From assembly GCA_001828935.1 (NCBI GenBank), contig MHZX01000140.1:8420-49650 (forward strand): a stretch of 41,231 nt of DNA. Reading direction: 5' to 3'. Made by a program: the position numbers and the translations under genes. A model generated the notes under the pieces. The model saw only the letters and a list, made by a program, of their open reading frames with translations, did not search any database and was not told the origin of the DNA. How positions within the stretch are numbered: position 1 is the first letter of the stretch; every line of letters starts with the position of its first letter. Shown in pieces: positions 25,406 through 34,681 of this stretch. Source of the DNA: Rhodocyclales bacterium RIFCSPLOWO2_02_FULL_63_24. Lineage in GTDB: Bacteria; Pseudomonadota; Gammaproteobacteria; Burkholderiales; Rhodocyclaceae.

Positions 25406-26222
25406 ATTGCCCGAGGTCGAAGTTACCCGCCGCGGCATCGCGCCGACGCTGACCGGCCGGCGCGTTTGCGACGTCATCGTGCGGACGCCGGCGCTGCGCT
25501 ATCCGCTGCCGGCGAAACTGGACCGGATACTCGACGGGCATCGCCTGGCGGGCGTCACCCGCCGCGGCAAGTACCTGCTGCTGGACTTCGGCCACGGTCA
25601 TTTGGTCATCCATCTCGGCATGTCCGGCAGCTTGCGGCTGGTTCCCGCCGGCCTGGCCGCAGAAAAGCATGATCATTTCGACCTGGTCTTCGCCGCCAAA
25701 GGTGGCCAGGTGGCTTTGCGGCTGCGGGACCCGCGCCGCTTCGGTGCGATCCTCTGGCTGGCGGGCGACCCGCTGCTGCATCCGTTGCTGGCCGTGCTCG
25801 GCATCGAACCATTGACCGAGGAGTTCAATTCCGCCTGGCTGAAGAAGGAACTTGGCGGGCTGTCGGCGGCGATCAAACCGACCTTGATGGACAGCCATCG
25901 CGTCGTCGGCATCGGCAACATCTATGCGTCGGAAAGCCTGTTCCGCGCCGGGATTGATCCACGCACGGCCGCCGGCCGGCTATCCCTGAAACGCCTGGAA
26001 CGGCTTGTCCCGGCGATCAAGGCGACGCTTGCCGCCGCGATCGAGGCGGGCGGCAGCAGCCTGCGCGACTTCATTCGTTCGGATGGCAGTTCCGGCTATT
26101 TCCAGCAACAGTATTTTGTCTATGGCCGCGGCGGCGAACCCTGCCGTGTCTGCGGCACGCCGATCCGGGAACTGCGGCAAGGACAGCGCGCGACGTTCTT
26201 CTGTCCACGCTGCCAGCGATAA
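25398..26222 (+). CDS. mutM: Formamidopyrimidine-DNA glycosylase MutM (Fpg)
   Basis: This 274-residue bifunctional glycosylase/AP-lyase excises 8-oxoguanine. The mature N-terminus [13 protein letters not shown] supplies the catalytic Pro2 and Glu3. The conserved [10 protein letters not shown] holds the DNA-contacting lysine, and the H2TH region ([20 protein letters not shown]) and C-terminal zinc finger (CRVCG, 20 residues, CPRC) are complete. ATG 25398 is fixed by the need for Pro at position 2. The gene stands alone on the plus strand, divergent from the TPR gene and convergent with the ferredoxin gene 18 nt away. Confidence 0.97.
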   Translation: MPELPEVEVTRRGIAPTLTGRRVCDVIVRTPALRYPLPAKLDRILDGHRLAGVTRRGKYLLLDFGHGHLVIHLGMSGSLRLVPAGLAAEKHDHFDLVFAAKGGQVALRLRDPRRFGAILWLAGDPLLHPLLAVLGIEPLTEEFNSAWLKKELGGLSAAIKPTLMDSHRVVGIGNIYASESLFRAGIDPRTAAGRLSLKRLERLVPAIKATLAAAIEAGGSSLRDFIRSDGSSGYFQQQYFVYGRGGEPCRVCGTPIRELRQGQRATFFCPRCQR

Positions 26223-26239
26223 ACGGATTGCCGAGCTGA

Positions 26240-27540
<1,301 letters not shown>

Positions 27541-27548
27541 GTCAAGGC

Positions 27549-28937
27549 TCAGTCGGCGGCGACGACCACGGTCACTAGGTTTTCCGGCTTCACGTGACGG
27601 GCAAAGGCGGCTTTCACCTGCTCGGCGGTGACGGCGTTGACCTTGGCCGGAAAGTCATCGAGATAGGTCAGCGGCAGTTCGTAAAAGCCGATCGCGGAAA
27701 GGTAGCCGAGCAGCTTGGCGTTGCTGTCCATGCGCAGTGCCAGGCCATCGACCATGTTCTTCTTGGCGGCCGCCAGTTCCTTCGGGGTCGGTCCCTTGGC
27801 CATGTATTCGGTCAGCACCGCGTCGACCACCTTGAGTGCATCGCCGACCTGCTCGCGCTTGGTCTGCAGCCCGATCTCGAACGGGCCTTCGAGTTTGCGC
27901 GGAGAAAAGTACGAATACACGCTGTAGGCGTAGCCGCGCTTCTCGCGGACTTCCTTCATCAGTCGCGAGACAAAACCCCCGCCGCCCAAGGTGTAGTTGC
28001 CTACCAGCAGCGGGAAATAGTCTGCATCGCTGCGACGGATCGCCGGCAGGCCGATGTGCACATGGCTCTGTGCCGCCGGATGGGCAACCTTGAGCGTTCC
28101 GCGCTGCGGCTTTTTCACGGCCGGCGGCACCAGATTGCCACCACCCGCGGGCAAGGACTCGGTCAAACGCTGGGCGATCGCCTCGGCTTCGGCCCGCGAT
28201 ACGTCGCCGATGATGGACACTACGGCACCCTTGGCGCCGTAGTGCTGGCGATGGAATGCCGCGAGGTCCTCGCGCGTGATGGCCGCCACGCTATCTACCG
28301 TCGGACTCACGCCATAGGGGTGGTCGGGATAGATGGCTGCGGCGAAACGCTTGCCGGCAATCGCGTCGGGGCGGGTCTCCGCCTCGCGGATGCTGGCGAT
28401 GGCGCGCCCCTTTTCGCGCTCCAGCACCGATTGCGGAAAAGTCGGCGCCGACAATACGGTGCGCATCAGGTCGAGCGCGGCTTCACGCTCTGTCTTGGCC
28501 GAAAGCGTGCGCAGACTGAGGCTGGCGCGGTCGCTGTCGGCGCCACCGCCCAGGCGCGCGCCGATATCGACCAGACGCCCGGCGATGTGCTCCTCATCCA
28601 GGTCGGCCGCGCCGGCTTCCAGCAGGCTCTGGGTCAAACCGGCCAGGCCGGACTTGGCGGCGGGAACAAATGCGGCGCCGGCGGCAAAATCGATCTGCAC
28701 GTCGAGGATGGGAAGCACCCTTGTCTCGACGAAATACACCTTCGCGCCGGACGGGGCCACCCAGTGCTCGATCTTGACCCCGGCCAGGGTCAGGCTCGAT
28801 GCCAGGGACGTCAGCAGACAGATCAACGTGAAACGAGTTCGCGAGCACCCCACAATAATCGAGCGAAGCGAGCCGATCAGTAGCCCCGCCCCGGGGCGGG
28901 GATGGGGGTGGGGGGCGTTCAATTTGCTTTGCTTCAT
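27549..28937 (-). CDS. M16-family peptidase-like protein, catalytically degenerate partner
   Basis: This 462-residue exported protein has the M16 fold (VKIEHWVAPSGAKVYFVETRVLPILDVQIDFAAG) but no HxxEH: the corresponding segment reads GLAGLTQSLLEAGA. The substrate-binding C-terminal half retains GGGGFVSRLMKEVREKRGYAYSVYS, the R/Y region. Such inactive subunits pair with an active M16 protein, here the gene just upstream whose TGA overlaps this ATG by 1 nt. A signal peptide (TRFTLICLLTSLASSLTLA) begins only at about residue 33; the preceding residues come from a palindromic repeat. An alternative GTG at 28853 would start just before the signal peptide. Confidence 0.88.
   Translation of the reverse strand: MKQSKLNAPHPHPRPGAGLLIGSLRSIIVGCSRTRFTLICLLTSLASSLTLAGVKIEHWVAPSGAKVYFVETRVLPILDVQIDFAAGAAFVPAAKSGLAGLTQSLLEAGAADLDEEHIAGRLVDIGARLGGGADSDRASLSLRTLSAKTEREAALDLMRTVLSAPTFPQSVLEREKGRAIASIREAETRPDAIAGKRFAAAIYPDHPYGVSPTVDSVAAITREDLAAFHRQHYGAKGAVVSIIGDVSRAEAEAIAQRLTESLPAGGGNLVPPAVKKPQRGTLKVAHPAAQSHVHIGLPAIRRSDADYFPLLVGNYTLGGGGFVSRLMKEVREKRGYAYSVYSYFSPRKLEGPFEIGLQTKREQVGDALKVVDAVLTEYMAKGPTPKELAAAKKNMVDGLALRMDSNAKLLGYLSAIGFYELPLTYLDDFPAKVNAVTAEQVKAAFARHVKPENLVTVVVAAD
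28855..28930. repeat. GC-rich palindromic repeat inside the 5' end of the second M16 gene
   Basis: The core is a perfect 18-bp palindrome of C4GC4 and G4CG4 (28884-28901), flanked by a G-rich run and an AT-containing edge (ATAATCGAGCGAAGCGAG, 28856-28873). It is translated as NAPHPHPRPGAGLLIGSLRS ahead of the signal peptide. It differs from the three-copy repeat family elsewhere in the window but has the same REP-like character. Confidence 0.55.
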
Positions 28938-30301
28938 CAGTGCCTCACTGCCCCGGCGGGCTTCTTCGGTTTGCTTCGTTCGACGGATTGCGGATCGAGC
29001 ACGGCGATGCTCAGGGTATCGTCCGTAAAGTATTTTCTGGCCACGGCCTGGACCTCTTCCGCAGTAACGGTTTTCACTTTCTCCAGCAAGGTATCGATGT
29101 CGCGCCAGGACAGTCCGGAGGCCTCGGCGCCGCCGATTTCCATGGCCTGCGCCATCAGCGAGTCGCGCTTGTAGATCTGCGCGGCGATCGACAGGGTCTT
29201 GACCCGGGCGAGTTCCTCGGCGGACACCCCTTCGTCCTGGATACGCTTGATCTCGGCCCGCAGCGCGGCTTCCAGTTCGGCAATGGTCTTGCCTTCGGCG
29301 GGCTGTCCATCGAGGACGAAGTTGGCCTCGCCGCGCAGTGTGGCGTCGTAGCCGGCCCCGGCCGACTGCGCGACGCGGCTGCCGCGCACCAGGCTGCGGG
29401 CGAAGCGCGAAGCGTCGTGCCCGTCGAGCACCGCGGCCAGCACGTCCAGCGCGTACGGATCGCGATCCTTTTGCACGTCGCGCAGCTTGGGCGCCTTCCA
29501 TGCCATGGCAAGATAGGGCAGCTTGGCCGGCGCCTTGACGCTGACCCGGCGAATGCCGGCCTGCTCGGGTTCGTTCTGCGGCTTGCGCTGCGGCAAGGCG
29601 TGCGGCTTGAGCGAGCCGTAGTACTTCTGCGCCAGGCGGAACACCTCGCGGTGGTCGACGTCGCCGACAATCACCACATAGGCGTTGTTCGGTGCGTACC
29701 ATTGCTTGTACCAGTCGCGCGCATCCTGCCAGGTCATGTGTTCGAGATCGTCCATCCAGCCGATGATCGGGCGCCGATAGGGATGCGCCTGGAATATCAC
29801 CGAATTGAGCGCCTCATGCACCTGCGCATGTGGATTGTCATCGGTGCGCAAGCGCCGTTCTTCCATCACCACCTTGATCTCGGCGGCGAATTCCTTGGCG
29901 TCCAGCGTCAGATTCGCCATGCGATCCGACTCGAGTTTCATCATTTCCGGCAACGCGGCTTTCGGCACGATCTGGAAGTAGGCGGTGTAATCGCGGCTGG
30001 TGAAGGCGTTGTCGCGGCCGCCGGCTTCGGCCACGCGCTTGTTGAATTCGCCCGACTTGAGATTCTTGGTGCCCTTGAACATCAAGTGCTCCAGGGCATG
30101 GGCAACGCCGGAGGTACCGTCCTTTTCGTCCATGCTGCCGGCGCGGTACCAGACCATATGCACGGCGGTCGGCGCCCGGCGGTCTTCCTTGACGATGACG
30201 CGCAAGCCGTTGGCGAGTTTCGTTTCGAAGGGATTGGCAAGAGTCGGCGCTGGCGCTACGGCGGCAAGCAGCAGGGTTAGGACGACAATCGATGGTTTCA
30301 T
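28937..30301 (-). CDS. M16-family zinc metallopeptidase, active subunit
   Basis: This 454-residue protein has a signal peptide (MKPSIVVLTLLLAAVAPAPTLA) and so is predicted to be periplasmic. The inverted zinc motif HALEH (H68, E71, H72) and the distal glutamates in KVVMEERR (E147/E148) give the HxxEH-x75-E arrangement of the pitrilysin/insulinase family. The C-terminal inactive-like repeat (ALDVLAAVLDGHDASRFARSLVRGSRVAQS) is also present. With the degenerate partner encoded next, it likely forms a heterodimeric chamber that degrades short peptides. ATG 30301 begins the signal peptide. It is divergent from ftsY across 109 nt. Confidence 0.92.
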   Translation of the reverse strand: MKPSIVVLTLLLAAVAPAPTLANPFETKLANGLRVIVKEDRRAPTAVHMVWYRAGSMDEKDGTSGVAHALEHLMFKGTKNLKSGEFNKRVAEAGGRDNAFTSRDYTAYFQIVPKAALPEMMKLESDRMANLTLDAKEFAAEIKVVMEERRLRTDDNPHAQVHEALNSVIFQAHPYRRPIIGWMDDLEHMTWQDARDWYKQWYAPNNAYVVIVGDVDHREVFRLAQKYYGSLKPHALPQRKPQNEPEQAGIRRVSVKAPAKLPYLAMAWKAPKLRDVQKDRDPYALDVLAAVLDGHDASRFARSLVRGSRVAQSAGAGYDATLRGEANFVLDGQPAEGKTIAELEAALRAEIKRIQDEGVSAEELARVKTLSIAAQIYKRDSLMAQAMEIGGAEASGLSWRDIDTLLEKVKTVTAEEVQAVARKYFTDDTLSIAVLDPQSVERSKPKKPAGAVRH

Positions 30302-30410
30302 GTTTGGATGGGTCGCGAGGCGATCACGGCTGGAATTGGGAAACAGGGCTTCTGCTAAAATTCGCGGGCCGTGCATCTTAGCGCGGCTCCAGCCTCCGAC
30401 CACATTCCAC

Positions 30411-31388
30411 ATGTTTGGTTTCCTAAAGACGAAGGACGACCCCGCTGCCCAGGCTGCTCCAGTCCCGGCGCCGCGCGCCTCATGGAGCGAACGCCTCAAG
30501 GCCGGTCTTTCCCGCACCCGCGCCACACTAAACACGCCGCTGGGCGAGCTCTTCAGCCGGGCCAAGATCGACGACGAACTGCTCGAAGATCTGGAAACCA
30601 CATTGCTGATGGCCGATTGCGGGGTCGAGGCGACGCACTGGCTGCTGGCGGAACTCAAAGCCACGGTCAAGCGCGAGAAGCTGGAAACTCCGAGTCAGCT
30701 CCGCGCTGCCTTGGCCAAGAACCTGCAAACCCTGCTCGCGCCACTTGAACAACCACTGCAATTCAGCGGCCAACAACCCTTCGTGATCATGATCGCCGGT
30801 GTCAACGGTGCCGGCAAGACCACCTCCATCGGCAAGCTGGCCAAGCACTTCCAGGGCCAGGGCAAGAGCGTCCTGCTCGCCGCCGGCGACACCTTTCGCG
30901 CCGCAGCCCGGGAACAACTGACGGCCTGGGGGGAAAGAAATGACGTCACCGTCATCGCACAGGAATCCGGCGATCCGGCGGCGGTGGTGTTCGACGCCAT
31001 CAATGCCGCCCGCGCCCGCAAGATCGACGTCGTACTCGCCGACACCGCGGGACGGTTGCCGACGCAACTGCATCTGATGGAAGAGATCGCCAAGGTGCGC
31101 CGCGTAATCCAGAAGGCAGACGCCAGCGGCCCCCACGAGGTATTGCTGGTGCTTGATGCGAACATCGGCCAGAACGCTGTGCAGCAGGTCAAGGCCTTCG
31201 ACAAGGCGATCGGCGTCAGCGGCCTGGTCATCACCAAGCTCGACGGCACCGCCAAGGGCGGCGTGCTGGCCGCCATCGCCCGCCAGTGCCCGAAGCCGGT
31301 GCGCTTCATCGGCGTCGGCGAGGGTATCGACGATCTGCAGCCCTTCCGCGCCGGAGAGTTTGTCGAGGCGCTGCTGGGACCCTCGTAG
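30411..31388 (+). CDS. ftsY: Signal recognition particle receptor FtsY
   Basis: This 325-residue SRP GTPase docks SRP-ribosome complexes at the inner membrane. The N domain (LSRTRATLNTPLGELFSRAKIDDELLEDLETTLLMADCG) is followed by the G domain with IAGVNGAGKTTSIGKLA (G1), DTFRAAAREQL, DTAGRLPTQ (G3) and TKLDGTAKGG (G4), ending GVGEGIDDLQPFRAGEFVEALLG. The N-terminal A domain is only about 35 residues and not strongly acidic. A candidate -10 TAAAAT lies at 30356-30361, about 50 nt upstream. The stop shares one base with the ftsE start. Confidence 0.97.
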   Translation: MFGFLKTKDDPAAQAAPVPAPRASWSERLKAGLSRTRATLNTPLGELFSRAKIDDELLEDLETTLLMADCGVEATHWLLAELKATVKREKLETPSQLRAALAKNLQTLLAPLEQPLQFSGQQPFVIMIAGVNGAGKTTSIGKLAKHFQGQGKSVLLAAGDTFRAAAREQLTAWGERNDVTVIAQESGDPAAVVFDAINAARARKIDVVLADTAGRLPTQLHLMEEIAKVRRVIQKADASGPHEVLLVLDANIGQNAVQQVKAFDKAIGVSGLVITKLDGTAKGGVLAAIARQCPKPVRFIGVGEGIDDLQPFRAGEFVEALLGPS

Positions 31389-32035
31389 TGATCCGGTTCG
31401 ACCGCGTTTCCAAGCGCTACCCGCCGGGTCTCGACGCGCTGTCCGACCTCAGCTTCGTGGTGGCCGAGCGCGAAATGGTGGTCGTCAGCGGCCATTCCGG
31501 CGCCGGCAAATCGACCCTGCTCAAGCTCATTGCCGCAGTGGAAAAATCCACCGGTGGCGCCGTCCTGGTCGGCGGCCAGAACCTGAGCGGGCTCGCGCGT
31601 TCGGCTCTGCCCTTCCTGCGCCGGCGCATCGGCATGGTGTTCCAGGACCAGAAGCTGCTGTTCGATCGCACCGTGTTTGAAAATGTGCTGTTGCCTTTGT
31701 CGATTGCAGGCTTCCACCCCAGGGAAGCCGCTCAGCGCGTGCGCGCCGCATTGGACAAGGTCGGTCTGGCCAGCCGCGAGAAAGCGTTGCCGGTCATGCT
31801 TTCGGGTGGCGAGCAGCAGCGCCTGGCGATCGCCCGCGCCGTGGTGAATCGCCCCAGCCTGCTGCTGGCGGACGAGCCCACCGCCCATCTCGACCAGGAG
31901 ACGGCGGAGGATGTGGCGCGCATTTTTCACGAATTCCACCATGTCGGCGTGACGGTGTTGATCGCCACCTACGCCAGCGAGTTGTTCCCAGGCGCGCGCC
32001 GTCTGCAACTCGATCACGGCAGGCTGCTGCCATGA
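31388..32035 (+). CDS. ftsE: Cell division ABC protein FtsE
   Basis: This 215-residue ATPase with FtsX controls periplasmic amidase activation at the septum. Motifs: [14 protein letters not shown], Walker [11 protein letters not shown]-loop [17 protein letters not shown] (typical FtsE), signature [14 protein letters not shown] and Walker [13 protein letters not shown]. The start is GTG 31388, overlapping the ftsY TAG by 1 nt; longer in-frame starts inside ftsY are unlikely. It overlaps ftsX by 4 nt. Confidence 0.97.
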   Translation: MIRFDRVSKRYPPGLDALSDLSFVVAEREMVVVSGHSGAGKSTLLKLIAAVEKSTGGAVLVGGQNLSGLARSALPFLRRRIGMVFQDQKLLFDRTVFENVLLPLSIAGFHPREAAQRVRAALDKVGLASREKALPVMLSGGEQQRLAIARAVVNRPSLLLADEPTAHLDQETAEDVARIFHEFHHVGVTVLIATYASELFPGARRLQLDHGRLLP

Positions 32036-32931
32036 TGGGCTGGCTGGCTCAACATGGCGCGGCGGCCTTACTGGCACTGCGCCGGCTGGCCATCGCCCCG
32101 GTGAATAGCCTGCTGTCGCTGCTCGCCATTGGCATTGCCCTGGCCCTGCCGGCGGGCGGCCAGATGTTGTTGTCCAACGCGCTGCATCTGGCCGGTACAA
32201 GCTCCGCGGTACCCCAGATTTCCGTCTTCATGGCCGCCAATGCGGAACGGCGAGCCGCGACGGAAATCGAGTCGCGCCTGGGTAAGTATGGCGGCGTCAA
32301 GCAGGTGCAGTTCTTGGCGCGGGAAGAGACGCTGGCACGCATGAAAGCCAACCCGGGCCTGCGCGACGTAATCGAAGTTCTGCCAGCCAATCCCTTTCCC
32401 GATGCTTTCGTCGTCACTGCCACCGATGACCGCCCGGAAGCGATGGAGAAACTCGCGATCGAGTTCCGCCAATGGCCAAAAGTCGAACATGTGCAACTCG
32501 ACTCGGCCTGGGTGCGTCGGCTCGACGCCTTGCTCAAGCTTGGCCGTACGGCGGTGTTGCTGCTTGGCGCGCTGCTCGGTGCCGGGCTGGTCGCGATCAG
32601 CTTCAGCATCATCCGCATGCAAGTACTCACGCATCGCACCGAAATCGAGGTGAGTCAATTGCTTGGCGCCACCGATGGATTCATCCAGCGCCCCTTCCTT
32701 TATTACGGCGTCCTGCTGGGACTGGGGGGAGGCGTCGTGGCTTGGCTGCTGGTCGGCGCCGCAGCGCTCTGGCTGCGCGCTCCCTTGGGTGAACTGGTGC
32801 AACTCTATGACCTCACTCTCGTGCTGGAGGCGCTTGATGCGCGAGACTCGGCCGTGCTGCTGGGCTTCGCGGCCGGCCTTGGCTGGCTGGGCGCCACGAT
32901 CTCTTTGCAGCAGCATTTGAGGCAACGCTGA
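32032..32931 (+). CDS. ftsX: Cell division protein FtsX
   Basis: This 299-residue permease-like partner of FtsE has a cytoplasmic N-terminus, a first membrane helix (NSLLSLLAIGIALALPAGGQML), a large periplasmic loop that binds septal activators (ISVFMAANAERRAATEIESRL) and three further helices with the FtsX-typical FSIIRMQVLTHRTEIEVSQLLGAT. ATG 32032 overlaps the ftsE stop. It is followed by a 76-nt gap to the small unrecognised gene. Confidence 0.96.
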   Translation: MMGWLAQHGAAALLALRRLAIAPVNSLLSLLAIGIALALPAGGQMLLSNALHLAGTSSAVPQISVFMAANAERRAATEIESRLGKYGGVKQVQFLAREETLARMKANPGLRDVIEVLPANPFPDAFVVTATDDRPEAMEKLAIEFRQWPKVEHVQLDSAWVRRLDALLKLGRTAVLLLGALLGAGLVAISFSIIRMQVLTHRTEIEVSQLLGATDGFIQRPFLYYGVLLGLGGGVVAWLLVGAAALWLRAPLGELVQLYDLTLVLEALDARDSAVLLGFAAGLGWLGATISLQQHLRQR

Positions 32932-33007
32932 AGGAAAAAACCCACATTGCGTTTGGCGCGAAGGCCGATACTGGATCGGAATGCACTATTCGGGCGATAA
33001 TATTGAT

Positions 33008-33382
33008 ATGAACGAAGAACAACCTATTGAACAGCCGCCCGTCGAGTCTGCGGGCAGCGAGCAACCGCCTGCCGAACCAGTGCGCAACGATCCACCGCCT
33101 CAAGACCCGCGTCGCCGTTTGCGGGAACTTCTGGCGATTCCAGACCACCAGCGCACCGATGCGATCTGGGATGAAATTATCGAACTCGAGATTTGCCTGG
33201 CGCCGGGCAACCGCGTCCAGGGAGCCCAGCAGGAGCCGGGACGACGCCAGCAGGGTCCCGGCCAAAACCAGGGACGACGCCCCGAGCAGCCGAGACGGCA
33301 GGATTCGACGCCCGGGTCCAAGCCTTCGAAACGCTTTTTCAAGAAGCCGAAACGTCCTCCCGGCGCTCCGCCGAAAGCCTGA
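33008..33382 (+). CDS. Small protein of unknown function between ftsX and rpoH
   Basis: This 124-residue protein is not recognised. It has an acidic Pro/Glu/Gln-rich N-terminus (MNEEQPIEQPPVES), a short ordered-looking core (RRRLRELLAIPDHQRTDAIWDEIIELEICLAPGNR, about residues 36-70) and a strongly basic Gln/Arg/Pro/Lys-rich tail (SKRFFKKPKRPPGAPPKA at the end). There is no signal peptide or membrane segment. The tail suggests nucleic-acid binding, but this is only a guess from composition. ATG 33008 was preferred to 32981. The composition is unlike the flanking genes and the frame could be non-coding. Confidence 0.55.
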   Translation: MNEEQPIEQPPVESAGSEQPPAEPVRNDPPPQDPRRRLRELLAIPDHQRTDAIWDEIIELEICLAPGNRVQGAQQEPGRRQQGPGQNQGRRPEQPRRQDSTPGSKPSKRFFKKPKRPPGAPPKA

Positions 33383-33562
33383 AAATCGCCAAGCGGATGG
33401 CGCGGCGAACCCGGCACGGGCGCGTTGTCTTGGCAAGGGAATAGCCCAAAGCCTCGTTTGCCGCGCTGAGCTTTGACAGGGAGGCTTTCGGGGAATTCTC
33501 TGAAACTCGATTTTTGCAGACCAGCAATTCCCGATAAAAATAGTCAGGAACTTCTTCGGCCT

Positions 33563-33589
33563 TTAGCACTCCCAGATCAGGAGTGCTAA
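33563..33589 (+). promoter_or_regulatory. CIRCE operator (HrcA binding site) upstream of rpoH
   Basis: TTAGCACTC (33563-33571), a nine-base spacer, and GAGTGCTAA (33581-33589) form the exact CIRCE consensus with its standard spacing. It lies 24 nt before the rpoH start codon, so HrcA binding would block transcription entry or elongation into rpoH. HrcA is not encoded in this window. Confidence 0.95.
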
Positions 33590-33598
33590 TATTGGTTT

Positions 33599-33607
33599 AA
33601 AGGAGGT
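33599..33607 (+). promoter_or_regulatory. Near-perfect Shine-Dalgarno of rpoH
   Basis: AAAGGAGGT is complementary to almost the whole anti-Shine-Dalgarno and lies 6 nt before the GTG start at 33614. It is the strongest ribosome-binding site seen in the window and fixes the GTG as the rpoH start. Strong initiation paired with a GTG codon is notable for a gene usually controlled at translation. Confidence 0.85.
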
Positions 33608-33613
33608 CGTACC

Positions 33614-34510
33614 GTGAGTCATACCGTGTCTATCGATCAGTTTCCGATGCTCGCTGCCAGCGGAAGCATTGAGGCGTTTATATCGGCCGCGAATCGCGTC
33701 CCGATGCTGAGCGAGGCCGAAGAGCAAAGTCTTGCCCGTCGCTTTCGCGATCAGCAGGATTTGGATGCCGCGCGTCAATTGGTCACCTCTCACCTGCGCT
33801 TGGTGATCGCCATCGCGCGGGGCTATCTCGGGTACGGTTTGCCTCATGCCGATTTGATTCAGGAAGGTAACATCGGCTTGATGAAGGCGGTCAAACGCTT
33901 CGATCCCGATCGTGGCGTGCGCTTGGTGTCTTTTGCCATGCACTGGATCAAGGCAGAGATACATGAATATATTCTGAAGAACTGGCGTCTGGTGAAGATT
34001 GCCACGACCAAGGCGCAGCGCAAGCTGTTCTTCAATCTGCGCAGCATCAAGGCTGCATTGGCTCAGGATGCGGATTCGCGGCAGGGCTTCAACACCTTGG
34101 GTGCCGAGGAAGTGATGGCGGTAGCCAAACAGCTTGGCGTCAAGCCGGAAGAAGTCGTCGAAATGGAAACGCGCCTCACCGGCGCTGACGTATCGCTGGA
34201 ACCGACATCGGATGATGAGGAAGACAGTTATGCGCCGATTGCCTACCTGACGGCCGATCGCAGCATCGAGCCTTCCGCAATGCTGGAGCGCAAGGAATAT
34301 GACCGTCTGCAGGACGAGGGGTTGAGTTTCGCGCTGGCCAGCCTTGACGAGCGCAGCCGCGCCATTGTCCAGCGTCGCTGGTTGGTCGCCGACGGCGAAG
34401 AGGCGGCCACGCTGCATGAGTTGGCTGCCGAATACGGTGTTTCTGCCGAACGTATCCGCCAGATCGAAGTCAAGGCCTTGCAGAAGATGAAAGGCAAGCT
34501 GGCAGCCTGA
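33614..34510 (+). CDS. rpoH: RNA polymerase heat-shock sigma factor RpoH (sigma-32)
   Basis: This 298-residue group 3 sigma factor directs transcription of heat-shock genes. Region 2 shows HLRLVIAIARGYLGYGLPHADLIQEGNIGLMKAVKRFDPDRGVRLVSFAMHWIKAEI. The RpoH box QRKLFFNLRSIK separates it from other sigma-70 proteins. Region 4 has LDERSRAIVQRRWL and the helix-turn-helix LHELAAEYGVSAERIRQIEVKALQKMK. It is preceded by a perfect CIRCE element and a strong Shine-Dalgarno, and followed by an intrinsic terminator. It sits behind ftsYEX, as in most Proteobacteria. Confidence 0.98.
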   Translation: MSHTVSIDQFPMLAASGSIEAFISAANRVPMLSEAEEQSLARRFRDQQDLDAARQLVTSHLRLVIAIARGYLGYGLPHADLIQEGNIGLMKAVKRFDPDRGVRLVSFAMHWIKAEIHEYILKNWRLVKIATTKAQRKLFFNLRSIKAALAQDADSRQGFNTLGAEEVMAVAKQLGVKPEEVVEMETRLTGADVSLEPTSDDEEDSYAPIAYLTADRSIEPSAMLERKEYDRLQDEGLSFALASLDERSRAIVQRRWLVADGEEAATLHELAAEYGVSAERIRQIEVKALQKMKGKLAA

Positions 34511-34524
34511 CGGCTCCAGCACCG

Positions 34525-34567
34525 ACAAGGGGCAGCCCGAGCAGTCGGGCTGCCCCTTGTATTTTTC
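34525..34567 (+). terminator. Strong intrinsic terminator of rpoH
   Basis: Two perfectly complementary 16-nt arms (34525-34540 and 34545-34560) with a GCAG loop are followed by ATTTTTC. It lies 14 nt after the rpoH stop. No T-tract lies on the minus-strand side, so it should act on rpoH only and not on cyoE. Confidence 0.92.
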
Positions 34568-34681
34568 GGCCACACGCGCCACTCGCCTGCCAACAGGCGC
34601 CTGACGTCGTGGCGACGCACTCCGAAGCCTCGCCTTGGCGCAGACGGAGCCCCGCAAGCAACGGCGGCAGGGCGCGGCGCA

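Noticed and set aside
23524..25452. A 642-codon plus-strand frame opposite the TPR gene and lolB
   Set aside because: The minus strand carries the signal peptide and TPR repeats coupled to lolB-ispE. The plus frame is a composition-driven shadow.
28938..29702. Extension of the second M16 frame upstream into the first M16 gene
   Set aside because: The translation there is arginine- and alanine-rich without family similarity and lies out of frame within the active M16 gene. The protein starts at ATG 28937 or GTG 28853.
30371..30748. GTG-initiated frame overlapping the 5' half of ftsY
   Set aside because: It is out of frame with ftsY, has no family features and is explained by GC-rich codon structure.
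33473..33501. TTGACA upstream of rpoH as a sigma-70 promoter
   Set aside because: The -35 is perfect, but no hexamer at 16-18 bp resembles a -10 box, so only the CIRCE and ribosome-binding site were called.
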